Shown here piece after piece: positions 7,660 through 15,028 of a stretch of 15,028 nucleotides of DNA. The stretch is from Phoronis ovalis (Eukaryota > Phoronida > Phoronidae): the NCBI GenBank assembly GCA_028565635.1, contig JAOXYB010029445.1:1-15028 (forward strand), read 5' to 3'. The notes below the pieces were generated by a model that had not been told where the DNA came from, made no database searches, and saw only the letters and a list, made by a program, of their open reading frames with translations. Both the position numbers and the translations under genes were made by a program. The first letter of the stretch is position 1. The number at the start of each line of letters is the position of its first letter.

Positions 7660-10195
7660 TGTGCTTGTTGTTGTCGTCGTCGTATGTAACACTTTCCTTT
7701 GTCTCGCGATAACAGCTTCAGTTTTTACCCCATCGGTTTCATATTCGGCACAGGGTAAATACAGGTCAATGCGCAGGTCTCTTATACTTTTGACCTCGAT
7801 TACTTCCAGTATGGCCGACTAGCCGCGAAGACGAATCGCAACCTGGACGATTCAAAGGTGGTTATGGGAAGGCCATAGATTGGTGGGTCGCTTAGGCTAG
7901 GTGACATTTTAAAATGACCTTGAGAAGTAGGTCAAATGCCGAAACAATTCTTGGACATTTTTTGTCGTGCGTAACACTTTCTTTGTCTCACAATAATTGC
8001 TTCAGTTTTTACCCAATCGGTTTCATATTAGACACAGTGTAAATACAGGTCAATGTGCAGGTCGCTTGTACTTTTGACCTCGATTACTTCTAATATGGCC
8101 GACTGGCAGTCATGTTTGTTCCTGAGAGGGCACGTAACAACAAGTCTATAGCCGCAAAGACGAAGCGCTACCTGGATGATTCAAAGGTAGTTCTAGGAAA
8201 ATGTCCTTGAGAAGTAGGTCAAATGCCGGAACGATTCTTGGACATTTTTTGTCGTGCATAACACTTTTTTGTCTCGCAATAACTGCTTCAGTTTTTATCT
8301 TATCAGTTCCATATTCGGTACCCAGCAAGTACAGGACAAAGTACATGTTATTGACCCTGATCACTTCCAACATGGCCGACTGGTTCGAGAGATTGCACGT
8401 CATAATAACACCTTCAGTTTACATCCGACCAGTTTCATATTCTGCACATAGCAAGTCCAGGTAGCAGTACATGTTATGTGTACTTTTGACCTAGATTACT
8501 TCCAATATGGCCGACTGGCGGCCATGTTTGTTCTCGAAAGGGCATGTAAAATTGCGTTTATAGTTGCGAAGACCAAGCCCTACCTGGATGATTTATAGGT
8601 GGATCTAGGAAGTAGGTCAAATGCCGTTACGAATCTTTGACATTTTTTGCTGTGCATAACACTTTCTTTGTCTCACAATAGCTGCTTCAGTGTTTATCCG
8701 ATCAGCTTCATATTCGGTTCAGAGTAAGTACATGTCAAGGTACAGGCTATATGTAATATTGACCTGGCCAGATCACTTCCAACATGGCTGACTGGTGGCC
8801 ATGTTGGTGCGCGAGAATGCACGTCGTAATATCAGGTTAAGTTTTTATCCAGTCAGTTTCATATTTGGCACAGAGTAAGTCTAGGTCGCAGTATATGTTC
8901 TGTATAATTTAGACCTAGATTACTTCCAATATGGCTGACTGGTGGCCATGTTTGTTCCCGAGAGTGTACGTAACATTGCATCTATAGCTGTGAGGACGAA
9001 GCTGCCTGGACGATTCAAAGGTGGTTCTGGGAAAGCCATAGATTGGTAGATGAAATGCCATTACGAATCTTCAACATTTTTTGCTGTATGTAACACTTTA
9101 TTTGTCTTGCAATAACTGCTTCAGTTGTTTTCCAATCAGCTTTATATTTGGTACAGGATAAATACAGGTCAAAATGCAGATCGTCTATAATTTTGACATG
9201 GATTACTCTCAAGATGGTCGACTGGTGGTTATGTTTGTTCTCGAGCTGTTAGCTCACAATAATAGCATCTCTTTTGGTACATCTTCATATTTGGTACAGG
9301 GTAAGTACTGGTCAAAGTACACATAGGATATAAGTTTGACCCCGATTACTTCCAACATGGCCGACTGGTGGCCTTGTTTGTACCCGAGAGTGCACGTTAC
9401 AGTGCATCCATTTTGGGAAAGATGAAGCGATGACTGGACGATTCAAAGGTGGATTCACGTAGGCCATAGGATGGTGGGCGTATTAGCCCAGGCCACATTT
9501 CAAAATGACCTTGAGAAGTAGGTCAAATGCCGATGCGAATCTTTGCCATTTTTTGTGCATAATACTTTCTTTGTCGTGCAATAACTGCTTCAGTTTTTAT
9601 CCGATCAACTTTATGTTTGGTACAGTGTAAATTCAGGTGAACATGCAGATCGTCTGTAATTTCCATGTGGATCACTTTCAAGATGGCCGACTGGTGGCCA
9701 TATTTTTCCGATAGTGTACGTTACGTTGCGCCCATTTCGGGAAAGATGAAGCGATGATTGGATGACTCGAAGGTGGATTTATGGAGGCCATGTGTTGGTG
9801 GGCATATTACGCCAAGTGACATTTCGAAATGACCTTGAGAAGTATGTGAAATGTTGATACGAATCTTTGACAGTTTTTGTTACACATAACACTTGTCGCG
9901 CAATAACAACTTCAGTTTTTATCAGCTTTATATTTGGTACAGGATAAATACAGGTCAAAATGCAGATCGTCTATGACTTCGACATTCAAGATGGCCGACT
10001 GGCGGCCATGTTTATTCTCGAGATGTTATCTCCCAATAATAGCTTTTGTTTTTGTTGGATCATCAGTCGAAGCGATGACTGGATGATTCGAAGGTGGGGT
10101 GTATTAGGCCAGGTGACATTTCAAAGTGACCTTGCGAAGTAGGCAAATTCTGATATGAATCTTTGACTTTTTTCATTTGCGTAACAGTTTTCTTG
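7660..10195. repeat. Intronic satellite, about 280-330 bp units with 140-bp half-units
   Basis: About ten copies of an ATGGCCGACTGG-type motif lie at 7811, 8095, 8372, 8507, 8784, 8931, 9214, 9357, 9683 and 9991. Spacings are near 280-330, broken by 135-147 steps where a half-unit is duplicated. Other unit landmarks are TAACACTTTCTTTGTCTC, CTGCTTCAGTTTTTATC, TTTGACCTCGATTACTTCCA and GAGAAGTAGGTCAAATGCCG. The core ATGGCC-GACTGGC-GGCCAT is a conserved small hairpin. Copies are diverged, with no maintained frame, so short ORFs here are chance. The array fills most of intron 6, within the caspase domain. Confidence 0.85.
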
Positions 10196-10200
10196 TTTGT

Positions 10201-10320
10201 GACAGAAAACCCTAAAAATGGGTCAACTTTTCAGACCAAAATCCTTAAAAATGGGTTAATATTTTGAGTTTGGGCTGTACATTTCCATCTAAAAATATGG
10301 TCAGTTCTCCCCCGGGTAAC
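10201..10320. mobile_element. Fragment of a short interspersed element with a C-run end
   Basis: Three spaced copies of a motif near CCTAAAAATGGGTCAA (about 10210, 10242 and 10289) precede GTCAGTTCTCCCCCGGG. The right end resembles that of the 837-1190 element (GTCAAGTGCCCCCC), and its internal motif is similar in style on the opposite strand. No left terminal repeat is visible, so it is probably truncated. Bases 10321-10661 after it are plain AT-rich intron ending in TGTTTTACAG. Confidence 0.35.
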
Positions 10321-10661
10321 ACATCAGACAGCAGTTACAGTAATTTTGAAAGAGTACTCCACAATGATAAACAAGATTTTAATGCATAATGTATTCTATT
10401 CTTTTCTAATGTAAAAAAACAATAATGTTAAAAAAATATAATCCTACACTGACATTGGATGGGCATTAGACATGACAAATGTCTTCATATACGCATCGGG
10501 ACCACTAAAGAAACGTTAAGAAACATTTGTCTTCTTGACTTGCTACTTCATTATTTCTAGTTTCAAGTATAAAATAATTGACAATTATCTGATTCGTAGC
10601 GATTATACTGGTCTCACAACATTTGTATAACATGATTTAACATATAGTTTCTGTTTTACAG

Positions 10662-10952
10662 CAACTTTGACAAAATGTTTGCAAAACTGTGGATATGTAG
10701 TCCATGCCTATAATGACTTATCTGCCGAGGACATCCATCGGTGCATCAATCACTACAGAGAGTTAGATCACACAAGATTCTCATCATTCCTCTGCTGTGT
10801 TATGTCACATGGTTGCTATGGTAACATTATGGGTTCAGATGGTCTAAAGGTACCAATCAGAGAAATGACAGAACTGTTTAAGTCTGAAAATTGTCCAAGC
10901 TTGTCAGAGAAGCCGAAAGCTTTTTTGATGGTGTGTTGTCAGAGTTATCCAG
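10662..10952 (+). CDS. Exon 7: core of caspase p20 with catalytic His and Cys
   Basis: The exon encodes residues 1107-1202 plus split codons on each side. Caspase landmarks in order are LTKCLQNCGYVVHAYNDLSA, LDHTRFSSFLCCVMSHG with the catalytic His (residue 1155, codon 10808-10810), SDGLKVPIREMTELF, then CPSLSEKPKAFLM and the active-site segment VCCQS. The second Cys (residue 1198, codon 10937-10939) aligns with the nucleophile. The CPSL..KPK stretch and the Gln after the Cys favour the caspase-8/10 group. The usual QACxG is VCCQS here, losing the Gln that lines the S1 pocket and the following Gly. Activity is therefore uncertain. The exon ends before GTACAA at 10953 in phase 1, matching exon 8. 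Reading through gives a TGA within about 15 bases. Confidence 0.92.
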
Positions 10953-10993
10953 GTACAACATTTTGACAGAATTGATCTTCTGAACTTTATATG

Positions 10994-11033
<40 letters not shown>

Positions 11034-11215
11034 TGTATAGTTAGCCAGGTAATAAGATTTGACAGAATTGACCTTCTGAACTTTATATGTATATGTGTGT
11101 GTGTCTGTGTGTGTAGTTATCCAGGTAACAAGTTTTGATAGAATTGATCTTCTGAACTTTATATGTATATATGTGTGTGTGTGTGTATATATATATGTGC
11201 GTGTATATGTATATG
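10943..11215 (+). repeat. Triplicated exon 7 donor edge interleaved with (TG)n
   Basis: AGTTATCCAG or AGTTAGCCAG followed by GT recurs at 10943, 11039 and 11115, giving donors at 10953, 11049 and 11125 (GTACAA, GTAATA, GTAACA). Each is followed by a conserved 39-base flank (GACAGAATTGATCTTCTGAA) and then a TG/TA microsatellite of variable length. The two downstream copies look at least as good as the phase-correct donor, but using them would include the early TGA. Confidence 0.87.
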
Positions 11216-12524
11216 GACGTTTTTACATTATCGGTTAAACATTTATAGGTTTTAGAAATCAGGTTCCACCCATATTCACATGTGTTTTATTTCTTTTTTA
11301 AGTATTGAGCAAATGAAACGTACCATAATACAGTTAATGAAATATTTTAAAAGTGCACTGGAGAAGTTTTATAAATACTACCCTAATGTAACATTGGCGA
11401 ACATGAAATTGCTTTAAATTATAAGGTGTATTAATGTTTGCAAATTCTAGTTGTCCTAAGATTAAACATCTCAGTAAATAATTTGAATAACAATACAAGA
11501 GTAAGATGCGGGAGTTATGAATGACCCTACCTAATACAGTAGTAGATTATGGATGCGTTATCTTTATACTGATCTCAGTAGTTATATCTTATTCGATATA
11601 TAACTTGTCCGGATAATTGCACCACGCTACTGTTACTGAATTCACCCTACATGATGTTGCTTAAGAGGGGATCTGTACAAGTTTGCTGCAACAATGGATT
11701 GCGTACATAATTTATATAACAAAAAAAATAGTATTTCAAAGAGCAAGAACTTCAAAAATAGATTATTACAAGTTTACTGAGTCTTATTTTGTGTCTACAA
11801 TTGCATTTAAGGAAGTGGCTTTGTTGTTACTGAGTCATGTGATATAACTTTTAAGTATATAATCTATTTATTGGCACTAATATAAATATATCTGGGTTTT
11901 CCAGATACATAATTTGGTATTATAAAACAATTCAATCAGGATTAAAAGACTTCTTCGCTCTATTTCATTTCTCGATACCAAATTAAATCATCAACACATA
12001 ATTAATTTCTGAATATAACTGTTATCAATGAAACATAGCCATTATTATTTTTTTTGCCATAAAACCTCAAAAATGCTATACTTAAAAAATATGTAAAAAC
12101 AACACAAGTAAGTACTCTTCAGAAATTTTAATAATGTCATAGTATTCCAATTAAGAAATTAATGATCTTTATTTGCTTCAAATTTGGCAAGTATATTTAA
12201 AAAAAGCTTACAAAATTTTAAACTTGACACATTTGTTTCTGGCCACCCTGTACAGTGACTTTGAATGTCAGTACCACCCCCCCCCCCCCCGAACATACAA
12301 GGTGTAAACAGTACAAGATCTTGAGCAAGGTCAAATAAAAGAAATAAACATGAACATTACAATAACGACACCTAGTGGAATTTCTGTGTAGGAATATTAT
12401 TAATGAAAAGTGTATTCTGTTTAAGAACAAAGTATGGCTTTATTCTGTTTAAGCACAAAGTATGGATTTTTATTTCTGAAACATTTTATATTTGCATTAA
12501 TATCTTTTGTAATTTTGTTCCCAG
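11216..12524. other. Remainder of intron 7, no gene
   Basis: The sequence is AT-rich with stops in all frames, and no caspase p10 exon was found on the plus strand. Small features are a run of 14 C at 12277-12290 and a 28-base tandem duplication at 12413-12468 (TATTCTGTTTAAG). It ends with TTTTGTTCCCAG, the acceptor for exon 8. Confidence 0.55.
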
Positions 12525-12760
12525 ATGTAAAAATGATGGTACCAAGTGGTGAATCTGATAACCTTCGACCTGACAGTGAATCACCATGGAAACCTACAGA
12601 ACTATTGCCAGAGTATGATATATTTACTTACTTGAATGATTGGAAGTTAGTTGTAGTTAGTAGCTTGTATTTGTTGACTCCAGAAAATGTTGAAAGCATC
12701 CAAGTGTATCTGGATGAGGAACCCTACAACCTGGATGATCAGGACACAGGACAACCTAAG
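12525..12760 (+). CDS. Exon 8: end of p20 / inter-subunit linker and unknown region
   Basis: The exon starts after GTTCCCAG, completes an Asp codon with exon 7 (G/AT) and ends in AAG before GTAAGA at 12761. It encodes residues 1204-1281. The acidic, Pro-containing start (SGESDNLRPDSESPWKPTE) suits a caspase inter-subunit linker. LLPEYDIFTYLND weakly resembles the PxExDFL start of p10. After that, WKLVVVSSLYLLTPENVESI has none of the p10 signatures such as the PGY..W strand or the GSWF helix. No transmembrane segment is convincing. Both junction phases fit and the frame is fully open, so the exon is likely real, but the domain is not recognised. A degenerate p10 and a different beta-rich domain are both possible. 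Confidence 0.77.
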
Positions 12761-13590
12761 GTAAGAAAACTGACAGTACTAGTTATCAGATGGAAAATTC
12801 TGCTTTACTACCTGGTATGTTACACATATTATTCATGATAGTATTAGTTTAGACAACTGGCAACACCTGACTCGACAGTATAATATGTTTTTTTCATAAA
12901 AAGGGTAATTATTCAAATTATTGGATATACTCACATTTTTCTCAGCATCAAGATCAAGGAACATAATTTCAAATGTGAAGCTTATTTTCATCTAAGGTAG
13001 CACCTGTAAAATGTGTCTAAACATGACCTACTGTAATTATGCCTGATGAATAGGCATGGGTAGATGTAATTTTGACGAATACTCTAATGCTACAGGAAAA
13101 TGGAGTGAAATTTCATCGAGGGGAATACTTAAATGAGTCAAAGGTTGTACTGTACACATGCAAACGATCACCATAAAAATACAAATATTAAATAGAAAGA
13201 AATTGGTTTCCACCTTGATACTCCACTGATAAATAGTATACAGATGTGTTGTCTACTCTTGGGACTGACAACATGGAAAGCTATTGATGAATAGGACTGG
13301 GTAATGTGTCGAGTAGCTAGAGCGTGTATGTACAGACACGGATTGGGAGTAGACATGAACTATGTTATAATACTGGTATTTCATGGAAAGAATACAGAAC
13401 AAAACCATAATAACTCCAGGAGAATGATGTGTACATTGTCTTTTGTGAACATATAAAAAACTTTGAACAGTGGCTTTATTATCCCATTCTTATGCAGTAT
13501 ATACAAAGATAGCTGAAATAACAATCATTTTGTTATTGAAAGCTAGGGAATTTGGTCCGTTTCACGTTTATTGAAGTAAAATAAGTAGTT
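12761..13590. other. First part of intron 8, no gene
   Basis: Multiple stops occur in every frame and no p10-like coding is seen. GATGAATAGG recurs near 13045 and 13285. A minus-strand ORF at 13168-13356 shows no recognisable protein features and is ignored. Confidence 0.5.
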
Positions 13591-13690
13591 TAATAAGTAG
13601 TGATTATTTAGAATAAGTAGTGATTATTTAGAATAAGTAGTGATTATTTAGAATAAGTAGTGATTATTTAGAATAACTAGTGATTATTTA
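13591..13690. repeat. 20-bp minisatellite, five copies
   Basis: GAATAAGTAGTGATTATTTA is repeated five times head to tail; the first copy starts with T and the last has AACTAG. The remaining intron up to 13927 is AT-rich and shows nothing. Confidence 0.95.
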
Positions 13691-13927
13691 AAATAGCAGT
13701 GAAATACTTAGCAGAACTGTGTCACTCTTTCCTCACTTGTCATTCAAACTGATGTTGCCATTTTGTCCTAAACCTTAAATTTAATTATTTAAAAATGTTT
13801 CTAAGGAATACTTTTACTTAGTTTATTATTAATACAACTTGTCAGCTGAATTGATTTCCTGCAAAATGAAATCCACAATTTATTGATACCAGCTGCACTA
13901 TAATAACATTATAATATATTTAATACA

Positions 13928-14040
13928 AATTTGAAACGTTTTCCCTCTGAGCAGGTGACCTACAATTTGAAACGTTTTTCTGCTGAGCAGGTGACCTACA
14001 ATTTGAAGCGTTTTTCTGCTGAGCAGGTGACCTACAATTT
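13928..14040 (+). repeat. 36-bp repeat, three copies, upstream of exon 9
   Basis: The AATTTG anchors at 13928, 13964, 14000 and 14036 give a 36-base period. Each unit contains TTTTTCTGCTGAGCAG/GTGACC, which looks like both an acceptor and a donor. The segment GTTTTTCTGCTGAGCAGGTGA resembles the first bases of exon 9 (GTTTTCCTGCTGATCACATGA; about 17 of 21 match by eye), so the array may derive from that exon edge. Confidence 0.8.
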
Positions 14041-14090
14041 GTCAGCCAGTAACTATAGATACTATACTTACTGTTTGTTTTCTTTTTCAG

Positions 14091-14238
14091 AGTTTTCCTG
14101 CTGATCACATGATTGCATTTCCTGGAGACACTCAAGTTAAGGTGATCAGACTTGTAGTTAAACCAGTGAATGTTGATGAACCAGTTTCAACCAGACTTGA
14201 GCTGATGTTGTTGTCAGTGAGTACTGAGAAGTTCCAAT
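14091..14238 (+). CDS. Exon 9: unknown beta-rich region, possibly the C-terminus
   Basis: The exon follows a strong acceptor (TTTTCTTTTTCAG) and joins exon 8 in phase 0. It encodes residues 1282-1330: alternating hydrophobic strands such as VKVIRLVVKPVNVDE and TRLELMLLSVSTEKF, typical of a beta-sandwich. I do not recognise the family. A faint likeness to the last strands of discoidin-type domains (an RLEL motif) is not enough to name it. A consensus donor GTAAGT begins at 14239. Alternatively the frame reaches TAG at 14244-14246, giving a terminal exon that adds Cys and Lys after residue 1330. The perfect donor favours further exons beyond the window, while an AATAAA at 14796 would suit termination. 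Confidence 0.7.
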
Positions 14239-15028
14239 GTAAGTAGAAGCTGATAACAAAAAGGTTCACTTTGTGCAGATGGTTTAATTTACATACAGTA
14301 ATATTTCCACAATATTGAATGTATGCTTGTTTGCATGACGTGTAGTATTGTGGGAAAAGGGGTGAACAGCCTATAGTCCTGGTTCATGATGTTCTGCTCC
14401 AACTCTTGATAATGTGACTTGTGAGCTGTACGAACAGTCATGGACATTTATGTAGCCGATTACACTCAAACTTGGAAATATATGTAATTCCAACCAAATG
14501 AGTTCATATATCACCATCCAGATACTCTCTGATTATTCAACTTCAACTCCTACTATTCCTATCATCACGAAAGAATCATATTTATCACCATTATCACCAT
14601 TATTACTCCGTGACAAAAGAGATAATTATAGCTACATTCAATGAGCATTGTGAACACTACTTGAGGACCGATTTCGAAAGCTTATTTTTTTGGCAGAGTG
14701 TATAATAGTGATTACAAAACAGGAACTTTTCTACAAAATGGCACATTCAAAAATTATGAAATTTGAATCCTGTTAGATAGTATATCATTCATGCTAATAA
14801 AAAATGTTTCAACCTTTTTGCTGCTTAACCTATCTATAGGATATAGCAGCATTGAGGTCAGCCGGGACGTGGTATTGAGCAATATTGTTTATATTAAAGA
14901 AGTAACCTTTTTTAGCTAATAATAACTGTTGCAGAATGAAAAAGGTGAAGTCAATAGGAATATTAAGTAGAAAGGGAAAAATATGTAATGTGATTTTTAA
15001 TTGTGATGTGTAGTTTTGAAGAAATAAG
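14239..15028. other. Intron 9 or 3' UTR and flank
   Basis: No credible further exon was found: the best acceptor-like sites (14276, 14697 and 14934) open into stops in the required phase. An inverted repeat (TTTCCACAATATT at 14304-14316 and AGTATTGTGGGAAA at 14344-14357) could form a small hairpin. The rest is AT-rich and featureless. Confidence 0.45.
14796..14801 (+). terminator. Candidate polyadenylation signal AATAAA
   Basis: AATAAA lies 550 bases after the in-frame TAG at 14244-14246, with a T-rich stretch just downstream. It matters only if exon 9 is terminal. In DNA this AT-rich the hexamer also occurs by chance. Confidence 0.25.

Larger units (their letters stand above)
532..14238 (+). 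other. Gene model: ankyrin-array / caspase p20 fusion, nine exons
   Basis: Nine exons join in one frame. Intron phases are 0 for introns 1-4, 1 for introns 5-7 and 0 for intron 8, and every junction fits a GT donor and AG acceptor. Intron lengths are 827, 1344, 857, 533, 116, 3136, 1572 and 1330 bases. Domains in order are ANK array A (residues 1 to about 556), ANK array B (557-897), a Ser/Thr/Pro linker (898-1079), caspase p20 (about 1080-1203) and an unknown tail (1204-1330). The strongest support for one gene is the 116-base intron joining ANK exon 5 to exon 6, and the caspase homology that continues across introns 6 and 7. Caspases are cytosolic cysteine proteases that cut after Asp. Ankyrin repeats bind protein partners and would be expected to recruit or cluster the protease; that role is inference. 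A transcript was not available, so both ends remain open. Confidence 0.82.

Noticed and set aside
7601-7822. Short ORF with a hydrophobic Val run at the satellite start
   Set aside because: The Val run comes from a GTC/GTT microsatellite and the frame is not kept in other satellite units.
8201-9212. Several 65-87 codon ORFs on both strands in the satellite
   Set aside because: They restate the same repeat unit in different frames and break at unit indels.
10667-10952. Paracaspase (MALT1-like) or metacaspase identity
   Set aside because: The SHG and KPK..CC context and the CPSL segment match true caspases of the caspase-8/10 group better than paracaspase or metacaspase active sites.
12277-12290. 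Run of 14 C residues
   Set aside because: A simple homopolymer; of note only for possible assembly error.
14304-14357. Inverted repeat after exon 9
   Set aside because: A 12-13 base imperfect stem in AT-rich DNA; it does not resemble a known RNA element or a transposon end.

Overview
This is intron-rich, AT-rich animal DNA. Tandem and interspersed repeats crowd its introns, and the exons have standard GT/AG borders. The repeat style and the ankyrin and caspase content suggest an invertebrate, probably a marine lophotrochozoan or invertebrate deuterostome. I cannot name the species from sequence alone.

I read the window as one plus-strand gene of at least nine exons: 532-646, 1474-1671, 3016-4293, 5151-5228, 5762-6782, 6899-7525, 10662-10952, 12525-12760 and 14091-14238. 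Reading phase matches across all eight introns, and several protein motifs are completed exactly across junctions. Counting from the ATG at 533, the exons encode about 1330 residues. Residues 1-897 hold two ankyrin (ANK) arrays with different consensus sequences: about 16-17 repeats in exons 1-4 and about 10 in exon 5. Residues 898-1079 form a Ser/Thr/Pro-rich linker. Residues from about 1080 to 1203 form a caspase large-subunit (p20) domain most like initiator caspase-8/10, with the catalytic His and Cys present but an altered active-site pentapeptide. Exons 8-9 encode a tail I do not recognise, where the caspase small subunit (p10) would be expected. The likely product is an intracellular ANK-scaffolded caspase or pseudo-caspase, with the ankyrin array in place of the usual CARD or DED adaptor.

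The introns hold a TIR-bounded non-autonomous element (837-1190), a C-rich repeat region (about 1900-2755), a 2.5-kb satellite inside the caspase domain (about 7660-10195), a second short-element fragment (10201-10320) and several minisatellites. The most unusual pattern is that many short tandem repeats are copies of exon edges. The donors of exons 2, 4 and 7, the acceptor of exon 2 and perhaps that of exon 9 are each duplicated in the adjoining intron, giving rows of decoy splice sites.

No RNA genes, CRISPR arrays, bacterial operons or viral genes were seen. The 5' end of the gene is uncertain: 533 may be the start codon, or there may be upstream exons. The 3' end is also uncertain: exon 9 runs into either a consensus donor or an in-frame TAG.
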